Program-made: the position numbers and the translations under genes
Part shown: one piece after another, positions 52,512 to 61,391 of the stretch
Layout of the letters: each line of letters begins with the position of its first letter
Position numbering within the stretch: position 1 is the first letter of the stretch
Assembly: GCA_024235635.1 (NCBI GenBank)
Contig: JACKMA010000002.1
Span: 1 to 64,000, forward strand
Length of the DNA stretch: 64,000 nt
Direction: 5' to 3'
DNA from: Zoogloeaceae bacterium
GTDB taxonomy: Bacteria; Pseudomonadota; Gammaproteobacteria; Burkholderiales; Rhodocyclaceae
Notes under the pieces: generated by a model
Seen by the model: the letters and a program-made list of their open reading frames with translations, nothing else
What the model was told of the DNA's origin: nothing
The model's database searches: none

Positions 52512-54233
52512 TCAAGAGGCACGCCAGTTGCGCTCGGCATCGTCCCAGGTGGCCAGCGCCTGCAGATCCGGCACCCAGGCCAGTCCCGACTTGGCGTCGC
52601 CCGACACCGCCTCCGGTGTCACCAGCACATCGAGCAGGGCCGGACGGTTGGCGAGTGCGCGCTCGAGCGCCTGCGGCAGGTCCTCGGCCCGTTCGACCCG
52701 TTCGCCGTGCAGACCGAAGGCGCGTGCCATCGCGGCATAGTCGGCGTACTGCAGACGCGTGCCGACCACCTTGCCGAACGACTCCTGCTGGTCGCGCACC
52801 TCGATTGCCCACGAGCCGTTGTTGGCGACCACGATCAACACCGGCGCCTGGTGTCGCGCGGCAGTGTCGATCTCCATCGCGTTGAAGCCGAACGAGCCGT
52901 CGCCGGTGGCGACCACGACCGTTCGATCCGGACAGGCCAGGCTGGCGCCGATGCCGAACGGCGTGCCGACGCCGATGCATCCCAGCGAACCGGGGTCGAG
53001 GTAGGTGGTTGCCGGCAGGGCGACGCGCGCGAAGCTCAGGAAATCGCCGCCGTCGGCGACGATCACCGCATCTCGGGGCAGGGCGTCGCGCAACGCGGCG
53101 AGCAGGCGATTCGGATGCATCAGGCCATCGGCGCCGGGCGCCGCCGCGCGCAGGGAACTTGCCAGCTTGTCGGCCCGCTCGGTGTGCTTGGCGCGAACCT
53201 TGGCGGCCCATTCGCGGTCCGTTGCCGGTGCACGGTCGCCGGCCCGTTCGAGCATTGCTTCGAGGGTGGCGTCGGGCGTGGCGAAGATTTCGACCGCACC
53301 GCGCCGGTTGTCGCGCAACTCGGCGCCGCAGTCGGCGATGCGCAGGAAGCGGGCGTCGCCGAACACCGAGGGCGAACCGTAGGCCAGCTGGAAGTCGAGG
53401 CGCCGTCCGACGGTCACCACGAGGTCGGCGTCGCCCATCACCGAGCCGCGCATGGCGCCGACCACCGACGGGTGCTCGTCGGGCACCAGGCCACGGCTCT
53501 CGCCAGTATCGAGATAGAGGGCGCCGACGCGGTCGAGCAGGCGAACGAGGGCGGGGCCCGCGCCACGGGCGCCGCGGCCTGAAATCACCAGCGGGCGTCT
53601 GGCCGACCACAGCAGATCGACGGCCTTATCGACCGCCGTGGTGTCGGGCAGGATTCGCGACTTCTCCTTGGGCGCGAAATGTTCGGCCAGCTGCAGGGCC
53701 CGGGGCACTTCCCCGCGCAGCGTGTCGACCGGAAAGTCCACATACACGGGCCCGGGTTCGCCGCCTTGTCCGAAAGCGCGCGACACCGCCTCGTCGAGTT
53801 CCTGCAGCACCAGGGAGGGCTCCCGCACCGTACGGGCATAGCGGGTCAATGGCCGCACGAAGTCGGTATGCGACATGTCCTGCAGGGCACCGCGGTTCTC
53901 CTGCGGCCGGGGCGGCGTTCCGGAGATCACCATCACCGGGGCACGGGCGACATGGGCGTTGGCGATTCCGGTCATGGCGTTGGTCACGCCGGGGCCGGCG
54001 GTGATCAGGGCCACGCCCAGCTTGCCGGTCAGTTCCGCATGGGCGTGCGCCATGTAGACCGCGGCACGCTCGTCGCGGACGTCGATGATGCGGATACCCT
54101 CTGCATCGACCCGCATCCAGATCGGCATGATGTGTCCGCCGCACAACGCGAACACCCGGTCGACTCCGCGGGCCTTGAGGAAACGGGCGATCATCGCCGC
54201 TGCGCAGTTTTCGGTCACCTTGGGTGTATTCAT
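52512..54233 (-). CDS. Thiamine-diphosphate enzyme (acetolactate synthase / 2-hydroxyacyl-CoA lyase-like)
   Basis: A 573-residue ThDP enzyme with three domains. The N-terminal Pyr domain has the catalytic Glu in DVRDERAAVYMAHAHAEL and ITAGPGVTNAMTGIANA. The C-terminal PP domain carries the GDG...NN motif (GDGSFGFNAMEID, then VVANNGSW). The segment CGGHIMPIWM near residue 32 and the operon with acyl-CoA genes favour a 2-hydroxyacyl-CoA lyase or oxalyl-CoA decarboxylase-like role over acetolactate synthase; no small subunit is present. Substrate unknown. Confidence 0.78.
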   Translation of the reverse strand: MNTPKVTENCAAAMIARFLKARGVDRVFALCGGHIMPIWMRVDAEGIRIIDVRDERAAVYMAHAHAELTGKLGVALITAGPGVTNAMTGIANAHVARAPVMVISGTPPRPQENRGALQDMSHTDFVRPLTRYARTVREPSLVLQELDEAVSRAFGQGGEPGPVYVDFPVDTLRGEVPRALQLAEHFAPKEKSRILPDTTAVDKAVDLLWSARRPLVISGRGARGAGPALVRLLDRVGALYLDTGESRGLVPDEHPSVVGAMRGSVMGDADLVVTVGRRLDFQLAYGSPSVFGDARFLRIADCGAELRDNRRGAVEIFATPDATLEAMLERAGDRAPATDREWAAKVRAKHTERADKLASSLRAAAPGADGLMHPNRLLAALRDALPRDAVIVADGGDFLSFARVALPATTYLDPGSLGCIGVGTPFGIGASLACPDRTVVVATGDGSFGFNAMEIDTAARHQAPVLIVVANNGSWAIEVRDQQESFGKVVGTRLQYADYAAMARAFGLHGERVERAEDLPQALERALANRPALLDVLVTPEAVSGDAKSGLAWVPDLQALATWDDAERNWRAS

Positions 54234-54380
54234 CGCAATCTCTCCCCGCTGCCCGCGAGGCCCTGGCAGGTGCCTCGCACTGCATCGTCATCAGTTCGGG
54301 TCCACCCGATGGGCAGACCCTCGGTGTCACCCGATGCCCGGCCTCGGCATGTCGGGAAACGCAAGCCGTTGCCGGGCGCG

Positions 54381-54405
54381 GGGGCCGGCTGGCGGCCGGC
54401 CCCCG
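54381..54405 (-). terminator. Strong G/C hairpin after the outer-membrane channel gene
   Basis: GGGGGCCGGC (54,381-54,390), 5 bases, GCCGGCCCCC (54,396-54,405): a perfect 10-bp stem 8 bases past the stop of the 54,414 gene. There is no T-run, so it more likely stabilises the upstream mRNA or attenuates the downstream genes than fully terminates. Confidence 0.45.
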
Positions 54406-54413
54406 GCCGGGGC

Positions 54414-55277
54414 TCAGAAGACGTACGCGAATCGCACGTTGATGTTGTTCGACACCGGCATGTTCTCGCCCTCGATGCCCTTCTGGTAATGGACCGCGAG
54501 GTGATAGGTCGGTGCCAGGTGGAACATCGCGCCGATCGTGCCGACCCACTCGTGGGCGCTCGGGGCGTCGTCCTTGCTGTTCTGCCAGGCGTAGTCGATA
54601 CCGACGTAAGGCTCGACCAGCTCCGAGACGCGATAGCCGAAGCGGTTGGTGAAGGCGTAGGGGTTGGCCGGATCGGGGGCGCCGTCGTCCTCGGTGGGGC
54701 CGAGGAAGGTCGCCGCGACGTTACCGGTCCAGTTGAACTTGTCGTACTGGGCGTCCCAGAACACCGAGGCGACGAAGTTCCAGCGCGTTCCTCTCAAGTC
54801 GCGGTCGCCGATCGGCACCTGCAGGAAGCCGAGGTCGGTACCCAGCGTCCAGTTCGCGTTGGGCCGGATCCAGAATGCAGGCCCCACCAGCGCGTCGCCG
54901 ATGCCGCTGACGCCGCCGCCGTTTTCCCGGTCATTGACGCTGACCTTCGGCACGATCAGTTCCATCGCGATGCCGACGTCGGGTGCGATCTCCCAGAAAT
55001 GCACGAACTTCGACAGGCTGACCAGGGTCTCGACGTCGCCGGCGTCGGTGCGGTCGCCGCTGCCGTTCCATACCTTCTTGGTCTTCTGGAACGTCGAGTA
55101 CTCGACGAACACGTTCCACGGCTTCATCCCCGCCGGATCCGGCAGCGCGTACTCGTGCGCGCCGATGAATCCACGCTGGACCTGGGCGTGGGCGGCGCCG
55201 CCCAGCATGGCGAAACTGAGCAGCCCCGCCACCGCCACCTTGCGTCCGGTCGATTTGCGCTGTTGTGTCAAGTTCAT
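54414..55277 (-). CDS. Outer-membrane channel, MetA-pathway phenol degradation family
   Basis: A 287-residue beta-barrel protein with a signal peptide (VAVAGLLSFAMLGGAAHAQ) and a C-terminal aromatic residue (RFAYVF), the usual sign for BAM-dependent insertion. Segments such as FVHFWEIAPDVGIAMELIV and VGPAFWIRPNANWTLGTDLG match the SphA/MetA-type transporter family (PF13557). It probably admits the hydrophobic substrate of the pathway. It lies between the aldehyde dehydrogenase and ThDP genes. Confidence 0.8.
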   Translation of the reverse strand: MNLTQQRKSTGRKVAVAGLLSFAMLGGAAHAQVQRGFIGAHEYALPDPAGMKPWNVFVEYSTFQKTKKVWNGSGDRTDAGDVETLVSLSKFVHFWEIAPDVGIAMELIVPKVSVNDRENGGGVSGIGDALVGPAFWIRPNANWTLGTDLGFLQVPIGDRDLRGTRWNFVASVFWDAQYDKFNWTGNVAATFLGPTEDDGAPDPANPYAFTNRFGYRVSELVEPYVGIDYAWQNSKDDAPSAHEWVGTIGAMFHLAPTYHLAVHYQKGIEGENMPVSNNINVRFAYVF

Positions 55278-55351
55278 GGTTTGTCTCCCTCTTCCCTGTT
55301 CGAAAAATTCGTTGTTGCGGCGGGCCGGCAGGCGCGCCGCAGGGTTTGTCC

Positions 55352-56782
55352 TCAGGCGGTCTGCATGTAGACGACGTGGGTCTCGGTGTACTCGTAGAGG
55401 CCGTGCTTGCCGTCGGCGCCGCCGATGCCCGACTTGCGGCGGCCGGCATGGAAGCCCTGCATGGCCTCGAAGTGCTCGCGGTTGATGTAGGTTTCGCCGA
55501 AACTGAGTTCGCGAACCGCCTTCATCGCGGCGTTGAGGTCGCGCGTGAAGATCGACGACGTCAGGCCGTACTCGGAGTCGTTGGCCAGTGCGATGGCCTC
55601 GTCGAGGCTGTCGACCACCTGGATCGGCAGCACCGGTCCGAACAGCTCCTTGGTCATCACGTCCATGGTCGCCGTGGCGCCGAGCAGCACGGTCGGTTCG
55701 TAGTGGTAGCCGGGCAGGTCGGCCACCTTGCCGCCGGTCAGCACCTGTGCGCCCTGGGACTTGGCGCTGTCGACCATTGCCGCGATCTTGTCGCGGCCGA
55801 CCTTGGTCACCAGCGGGCCCATGTGCAAACCCGTCTCGATGCTCGGGTCACCGTACTTGGTCGATGCCATCAGCTTGGTGACCTTGTCGGCCAGCGGCTC
55901 GGCAACCTTGCGCTCGACATAGACCCGCTCTGCTGCGTTGCAGGCCTGGCCGGTATTGAGCACGCGGGAGTTGAACAGCGCGTTGGCCGTCAGCTCGAGG
56001 TCGCAGTCGGCCAGCACGATCGCCGGCGCCTTGCCGCCGAGCTCCAGGTTCACCCGCGTCAGGTTCGGTGCGCAGGCCTGCATGATGCGGGCACCGGTCT
56101 CGACGCTGCCGGTGAAGCTGACCATGCCCACGTCCTTGTGGCTGGTCAGCGTCGCGCCGGTTTCACGCCCGCCGCAGACGACGTTGAAGATGCCGGGCGG
56201 CAGTCCGACTTCGGCCACCATTTCGGCGAAGTCGAACGCGTTGATCGGCGTCTCCTCGCTCGGTTTGATGACAATCGTGTTGCCGGTGACCAGCGCCGGA
56301 CCCAGCTTGCGGGCGATCAGAAAGAACGGAAAGTTCCACGGCAGGATGCCGGCAATGACACCGATCGGCTTGCGGAACACGAAGATCTGCTCGCCGGGGC
56401 GATCGCTCGACACGATCTCGCCTTCGATGCGGCGGGCCCACTCGGCCATGTAGTCGAGATAGCTCGCCGTAAACTCCACCTCGACCGCCGCCAGTTCGGG
56501 TACCTTGCCCTGTTCGAGCACGATGGTCTTCGCCAGTCGCCCGGCGTTGGCACGGATCTTCGCGGCAATGTCCCAGATGTACTTCGCACGCTGGATCGCC
56601 GGCAGCCTTTCCCACGCCGGTTGGGCGCGCTTGGCGGCGGCGACCGCCCGTTCGACATCGGCAGCACCGCCATCCGGTACGGCGGCGATCGGCTTGTCGG
56701 TGGCCGGGTTGAGGACCTCGATGGTACGACCGGATCCCTCGACCCACTGTCCGTCGATATAGTTTCGATAAGTCTTTGTCAT
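55352..56782 (-). CDS. Aldehyde dehydrogenase, AldA (lactaldehyde) type
   Basis: A 476-residue NAD-dependent aldehyde dehydrogenase. It has ILPWNFPFFLIARK, Glu247 in LELGGKAP, catalytic Cys281 in NTGQACNAAERV, and a C-terminal signature (INREHFEAMQGFHAGRRKSG, then IGGADGKHGLYEYT) that is nearly the same as in E. coli AldA, which oxidises lactaldehyde and glycolaldehyde. It would convert the aldehyde made by the adjacent PQQ dehydrogenase to the acid. Confidence 0.92.
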   Translation of the reverse strand: MTKTYRNYIDGQWVEGSGRTIEVLNPATDKPIAAVPDGGAADVERAVAAAKRAQPAWERLPAIQRAKYIWDIAAKIRANAGRLAKTIVLEQGKVPELAAVEVEFTASYLDYMAEWARRIEGEIVSSDRPGEQIFVFRKPIGVIAGILPWNFPFFLIARKLGPALVTGNTIVIKPSEETPINAFDFAEMVAEVGLPPGIFNVVCGGRETGATLTSHKDVGMVSFTGSVETGARIMQACAPNLTRVNLELGGKAPAIVLADCDLELTANALFNSRVLNTGQACNAAERVYVERKVAEPLADKVTKLMASTKYGDPSIETGLHMGPLVTKVGRDKIAAMVDSAKSQGAQVLTGGKVADLPGYHYEPTVLLGATATMDVMTKELFGPVLPIQVVDSLDEAIALANDSEYGLTSSIFTRDLNAAMKAVRELSFGETYINREHFEAMQGFHAGRRKSGIGGADGKHGLYEYTETHVVYMQTA

Positions 56783-56826
56783 GTTACCTACCTCGCTGCA
56801 GACGATGACTGGTCTGTGGACACGGC

Positions 56827-58563
56827 TTACTTGGCGAGCTTGTAGACCATCACCGTGCCGCCCTGGGGCACGCTGGTCTGCTCGCCGAGCAGCAGATCGA
56901 TGCCGCCTTGCATCCGCTGGGAATCGACCCCCCAGCCCGACTGCACGGCGATGTATTGCTCACCGTCCACTTCGAACGAGGTCGGAACTCCGGTGACGCC
57001 CGACGGGGTCGCGCCCTCCCACAGCAGGTCGCCGGTGGTCGCGTTGAACGCACGGAACTTGCGGTCGTTGGTGCCGCCGGCGAAGACCAGATTGCCGCCT
57101 GTGGTCAGCAGCGGCCCCCAGTTGAAGGTCGGGAACTTGTGCGCCCACACCTGCTTGCCGGTCTTCACGTCCCAGGCCTGGATTTCGCCGATCGTCTTCG
57201 GCGCGCCATCGACGCCGTCCGGGAAGCGCAGGCCGGTCAGGATCGCCTCGATCGGGAAGCCGATATAGAGATCGCCGGACTTGTACTTGATCGGTTCCGG
57301 CTCCGGCAGCTCGGCGCACAGGTTGTTGTTGGCCGGGATGTAGAACAGGCCGGTCTTCGGGTTGTAGGCCTCCGGCGGCCAGTCCTTGCCGCCCCACAGC
57401 GACGGGCAGAACTTGACGTCGCCCTTGCCCACGCCCGGGCGGCGCGCGTCGTCGAACTGCGGCCGGCCGGTCTTCGGATCGATCGACTTGATGGTGTTGT
57501 TGTTGGCGTAGGAGTGGGCATCGACGAACTCGAGCTTGTCTCCGCTGCGGTTGAGCACCCACAGGTAGCCGCTGCGCGAGGCATGGACGGCGGCCTTCAC
57601 CTTCTTGCCCTTGACCTCGGTGTCGAACAGCACCGGCGCGGAGACCTCGTCCCAGTCCCAGGAATCGTGCGGGTTGTACTGGAAATAACCCTTGATCGCG
57701 CCCGAATCGACGTCGAGCACGACGGTCGAGCCGGTGTAGAGGTTGTCGCCCGCGCGGTTCTCGGTGGGCCACGGGGCCGGGTTGCCGGTGCCCCAGTAGG
57801 CGAGGTTGGTATCCGGATCGTAGCTGCCGGTGATCCAGATGCTGCCGCCGCCGTTCTTGTACATGCCCTCCGGCCAGCTGTCGCCGCCCGGCTCGCCCGG
57901 CGCCGGCGTCATGTAAGTGCGCCAGGCCTCTTCTCCGCTCTGGGCATCGAAGGCGGCGACGAAACCACGGACGCCGGTTTCGCCACCGGAGGACCCGACC
58001 ATGATCTTCCCCTTGGCGGCGAGGGGCGCCAGCGTGATGTACTGCAGCGCCTTCCAGTCGCCGACCTGCTTGGTCCAGATCTCCTTGCCGGTCTTGGCAT
58101 CGAGCGCGACCAGGTGGGCATCGACGGTGGCCACATAGACGCGGTCGCCGTACAGTGCCACCCCCCGGTTGGTCGGATGCAACTGCAGCAATTCGCCGGG
58201 CAGTTGCTTCTTGTAGCGCCACAGCTCCTTGCCGGTCTTGGCGTCGATCGCGATGACCTGGGCGCCTGGGGTGGTGACGAACATGTAGCCGTTGTTGACG
58301 ATCGGCGGCGACTGGTGGCCCTCGACCTGGCCGGTCGTGAAAGCCCAGGCCAGCTGCAGCTTGCCGACGTTCTTGTCGGTGATCTGCGACAGCGGGCTGT
58401 AGCCCCAGGACGCGTAATTGCCGCGGTATTGCAGCCAGTTCTGCGGCTCCGGGTTGGCCAGCCGGGCATCGGTGACCGGCGAATACGCCATGTCCGAGGC
58501 ACCGGCGAGCGAGGCGAAGGCGGACAGGACGAGAGCGGGAAGAAGCCGGACGCGTGTGGTCAT
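56827..58563 (-). CDS. PQQ-dependent alcohol dehydrogenase with lanthanide signature
   Basis: A 578-residue periplasmic quinoprotein with a signal peptide and eight-bladed propeller tryptophan-docking repeats (DAKTGKELWRYK, DAKTGKEIWTKQ, DVKTGKQVWAHK). Metal and PQQ residues: Glu195 (GGETG), Asn261 (GTGNPAPW) and catalytic Asp303 in PHDSWDWDEV. Asp305, two residues after the catalytic Asp, is the hallmark of lanthanide-dependent enzymes (XoxF, PedH). No CxxCH is present, so it is a type I enzyme needing a separate cytochrome. The usual vicinal Cys-Cys near residue 130 is absent (LHPTNRG instead). Confidence 0.9.
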   Translation of the reverse strand: MTTRVRLLPALVLSAFASLAGASDMAYSPVTDARLANPEPQNWLQYRGNYASWGYSPLSQITDKNVGKLQLAWAFTTGQVEGHQSPPIVNNGYMFVTTPGAQVIAIDAKTGKELWRYKKQLPGELLQLHPTNRGVALYGDRVYVATVDAHLVALDAKTGKEIWTKQVGDWKALQYITLAPLAAKGKIMVGSSGGETGVRGFVAAFDAQSGEEAWRTYMTPAPGEPGGDSWPEGMYKNGGGSIWITGSYDPDTNLAYWGTGNPAPWPTENRAGDNLYTGSTVVLDVDSGAIKGYFQYNPHDSWDWDEVSAPVLFDTEVKGKKVKAAVHASRSGYLWVLNRSGDKLEFVDAHSYANNNTIKSIDPKTGRPQFDDARRPGVGKGDVKFCPSLWGGKDWPPEAYNPKTGLFYIPANNNLCAELPEPEPIKYKSGDLYIGFPIEAILTGLRFPDGVDGAPKTIGEIQAWDVKTGKQVWAHKFPTFNWGPLLTTGGNLVFAGGTNDRKFRAFNATTGDLLWEGATPSGVTGVPTSFEVDGEQYIAVQSGWGVDSQRMQGGIDLLLGEQTSVPQGGTVMVYKLAK

Positions 58564-58659
58564 TTGATGTGTCTCCTTTGGTTGTGATGCGAACGGCGCA
58601 GCGGATCGTGCCGGGTCGGCCTCGAAGGCCGCATTTCTGGTCGCGGCGCTAGACTGCGG

Positions 58660-59274
58660 TCATGCCTGCGGCGCGCCGCCGGGCGCCGCATTGAACTCGC
58701 CGGCGATGACGAGCTTGTCGCCGTCGAGCTTGACCGGGATCATCGGCAGCGGCCGCGGGGCCGGTCCGCCGGTGACTTCACCGTGGCGAAGCGGCGAGTA
58801 CTTCGAGAAATGACAGACGCACAGGAACTCCTTCTCCTTGGGCAGCCAGCCATTGACATCGCAGTTCTGGTGAACGCAGACCGCCGAAAAGGCGATGATT
58901 CCGTCCGCCGCAAGCGGGGCGGTCTTGTCGTCCATCTGCGTCGGGTCGAGCTTGATGACGATGATCCGGTTGAGGCGGCTGCCGTCGCGGACCGTCATGC
59001 TCTTCGGGTCGAGCGGATAGACGATCAGCTGTTTCTTCTCCAGCTTGACGTCGGCGCTGGTCAGCGGCGTCTTCGACTCGTCACCATCGCGGACCAGCAG
59101 ATCCCCCACCTGGGGGCCGTCGCCGTCGGCGAATGAAGGCCGGATGCCTGCCGTGGCGGCCAGTGCGGCGCATGCCATCAGCTTGAACGTCTTGCGCCGC
59201 TGCGGGCTGGGGCAGTCATCGGGCGCGCGCGTGATGGCGCCGGCCGGTGCCTGTTCGTTCGATTTGTTTTTCAT
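58660..59274 (-). CDS. Exported Rieske-type [2Fe-2S] protein
   Basis: A 204-residue protein with a Tat-like signal (RRKTFKLMACAALAATAG). The Rieske ligands are CVH and CVCH in AVCVHQNCDVNGW and FLCVCHFSKYSP. It resembles subunit I of ubiquinol-cytochrome c reductase but stands without cytochrome b or c1. It lies between the PQQ dehydrogenase and ligase genes and could pass electrons from the quinoprotein to the respiratory chain. Confidence 0.87.
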   Translation of the reverse strand: MKNKSNEQAPAGAITRAPDDCPSPQRRKTFKLMACAALAATAGIRPSFADGDGPQVGDLLVRDGDESKTPLTSADVKLEKKQLIVYPLDPKSMTVRDGSRLNRIIVIKLDPTQMDDKTAPLAADGIIAFSAVCVHQNCDVNGWLPKEKEFLCVCHFSKYSPLRHGEVTGGPAPRPLPMIPVKLDGDKLVIAGEFNAAPGGAPQA

Positions 59275-59331
59275 GACCTTGTCTCCTTTCCTTCCAGGGC
59301 AACTTCGGCAACGCGCGCTGGCAACGGGCCG

Positions 59332-60897
59332 TCACCGGACCTTGCCGCTGGTGGCCAACTGGTCACGTAGCGTGCGATGCAGAATCTTTCCGGTCGCGGT
59401 GCGCGGCATGTCGGCATCGGCCATGAAGACGATCGAGCGCGGGCGCTTGTAGCCCGCCATGCGGTCCTTGCACCAATCGAGGACTTCGCTTTCGCTCGAT
59501 TGCTGGCCCTCGTGCAGCACCACCACCGCGAGCACGGTTTCACCCCATTTCTCGTGGGGAATGCCAATGACAGCGACATCCTTGATCTTGGGAAAGGCGC
59601 CGAGGACGCCCTCGACCTCGGACGGATAGATGTTTTCGCCGCCGCTGATGATCATGTTGCTCTTGCGGTCGACGAGGTGGATGTAGCCGTCCTCGTCGCG
59701 GCGGGCCATGTCGCCGACCGTGCACCAGTCGCCGCGAAAGGCTTCGGCGGATTTCTCGGGGTTCTTCCAGTAGCCGTCGAAGACATACGAGGTGCGGGAA
59801 TACAGTTCGCCGACCTGTCCGTCCGGCACCTCGTTGCCGTCCGGGTCGAGAATCTTGATGGCACCGGATCCGACCCACTCTCGGCCCACGGAGCCGAGCT
59901 TCTCGATCTGTTCCTCGGGCCGCAGGATCGTGACCCAGCCGTGTTCGGTCGACCCGTACAACTCGAACAGGCGCGAATTCTTGAAGTGGTCGAGGACCGC
60001 GAGCTTGGTTTCCTTGCGCGCGGGTGCGGACGAGACCAGCAGCTTGTCGACCGCACTGACGTCGTACTTCGACTTCACCCCCTCGGGCAGGCCGAGCATC
60101 ATGATGTAGTGGGTCGGCACCAGCGACGTGAAGGTCACTTTTTCGCGGGCCAGGGTCGCCAGCAGTGCCTCCGGGTCGAAGCTCTGCCGATCCTCGACGA
60201 CGACGGTGGCGCCGACGTAGATGAAGGTCATCGCGAAGTAGAGCGAGTTCGCATGGCACATCGGCATGACGAGCAGGCCGACGTCGTTGCGCGAGAATCC
60301 GAACTCGACCGCCGTCGCCAGCGCCAGCAGGGCGTTGCCTTCATGCAGGCGGACCGCGCCCTTGGGCCGGCCGGTCGTGCCCGAGGTGTACATCAGCGCC
60401 GACATGTCTTCGGGTTTGACCGAAACCGCGGGCGGACTCGGTGGCGCCGAGTCGATCAGTCCCTCGTAGGACGTCCAGCCCTCGGCCGACGGGCCGTCGA
60501 AGTGGATGAAGCATTCCGGTGCCAGCGCGACGTCCGCGCGGATCGGATCGACCCGGTCGCGCAGCGAGTCCTGCGCGATGATCGCCTTTGCTTCGCTGTG
60601 CGTCAGGATGTACGCGATCTCGGGGCCGAGCAGTCGGAAGTTCAGTGGCACTGCGACCAGGCCGGCACGGGCCAGTCCAACATACAGTTCCATCCACTCG
60701 ACGCAGTTGTAGGCCAGCAGTGCGACTCGATCACCTTTCTCCAGTCCGAGCCCCAGCAGGCCGTTGGCGAGCCGGCTCGCGCGGCTGTCCCATTGGGCAA
60801 AGGTCAGCGCACGCTTCGAATCGCGGGTCGCAATACGCCGGGGTTCGACCCGGGCGTGGGCTGCGATGGCATCGGAGGCGGTGAGCAGTCGACTCAT
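59332..60897 (-). CDS. AMP-dependent acyl-CoA ligase, first gene of the catabolic operon
   Basis: A 521-residue ANL-superfamily ligase: P-loop YTSGTTGRPKGA, then FELYGSTEHGWVTIL, GDWCTVGDMARRDEDGYIHL and the C-terminal catalytic Lys in PRTATGKILHR. It activates a carboxylate to its CoA thioester. The second of two close ATGs (60,897) is chosen because AGGAG lies 6 bases before it. The sigma-54 promoter at 61,046 is about 150 bp upstream, so this gene opens the co-directional series. Confidence 0.9.
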   Translation of the reverse strand: MSRLLTASDAIAAHARVEPRRIATRDSKRALTFAQWDSRASRLANGLLGLGLEKGDRVALLAYNCVEWMELYVGLARAGLVAVPLNFRLLGPEIAYILTHSEAKAIIAQDSLRDRVDPIRADVALAPECFIHFDGPSAEGWTSYEGLIDSAPPSPPAVSVKPEDMSALMYTSGTTGRPKGAVRLHEGNALLALATAVEFGFSRNDVGLLVMPMCHANSLYFAMTFIYVGATVVVEDRQSFDPEALLATLAREKVTFTSLVPTHYIMMLGLPEGVKSKYDVSAVDKLLVSSAPARKETKLAVLDHFKNSRLFELYGSTEHGWVTILRPEEQIEKLGSVGREWVGSGAIKILDPDGNEVPDGQVGELYSRTSYVFDGYWKNPEKSAEAFRGDWCTVGDMARRDEDGYIHLVDRKSNMIISGGENIYPSEVEGVLGAFPKIKDVAVIGIPHEKWGETVLAVVVLHEGQQSSESEVLDWCKDRMAGYKRPRSIVFMADADMPRTATGKILHRTLRDQLATSGKVR

Positions 60898-61045
60898 GGG
60901 CATCTCCTTGTTCCTGACCGTCACGGCGAATGTCCTCGAGGCCTGTGGCTGCCGAGGTACACCCGGAGCGAGATGGAGCCGCCGTCGACCCGGAAGACTG
61001 GACCCGGCGACCGGCCGGCGACGGCCCATCTCGTGGCGGCGCATC

Positions 61046-61061
61046 TGCATGGGTCGTGCCA
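61046..61061 (-). promoter_or_regulatory. Sigma-54 (-24/-12) promoter of the catabolic operon
   Basis: On the minus strand TGGCACG, 4 bases, ATGCA: the -24 box matches the consensus fully and GG and GC are separated by exactly 10 bases. An inverted repeat ATTCG (61,127-61,131), 6 bases, CGAAT (61,138-61,142) lies 66-96 bp upstream, the usual distance for an activator site. The divergent PrpR_N-type gene is the expected activator. Confidence 0.82.
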
Positions 61062-61315
61062 GAGGGTCCGTGATGGCTTCAGGTCAAGGCGGTCGGTCAG
61101 TTCAAGGTATTGCTACTAAAGGACTAATTCGAGCGTACGAATAAATCCGGCAACGATCCGGCCGATTGGGCGAGGGCCGGTTTCGTTTCAGGCGTGCACT
61201 CTGCAAAGGTCAGAACTGAACGATTCGGGGGGCTCGCGAGTGCCGGAATTCGGGCTCGGGCGGGCAGGACGGCGACGCTCCGACGGACGGCGTCCACACT
61301 TTCAATTGGACCCTA

Positions 61316-61343
61316 TTGACACATTCCGTATACTGAATACACT
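61316..61343 (+). promoter_or_regulatory. Sigma-70 promoter of the PrpR_N-type regulator
   Basis: TTGACA (61,316-61,321), 16 bases, TACACT (61,338-61,343). It lies about 50 bp before the GTG start of the regulator. The other bases between 60,898 and 61,391 hold the divergent sigma-54 promoter and no gene. Confidence 0.6.
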
Positions 61344-61391
61344 CGGCGCACGCGGAGGGCATTTGCCCATATTTCACCGTACGAGTCATGT

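Noticed and set aside
58580..58620. A third -24/-12-like promoter before the PQQ dehydrogenase
   Set aside because: GGCACG is present but the GG to GC distance is 11, not 10, and the -12 box does not match.
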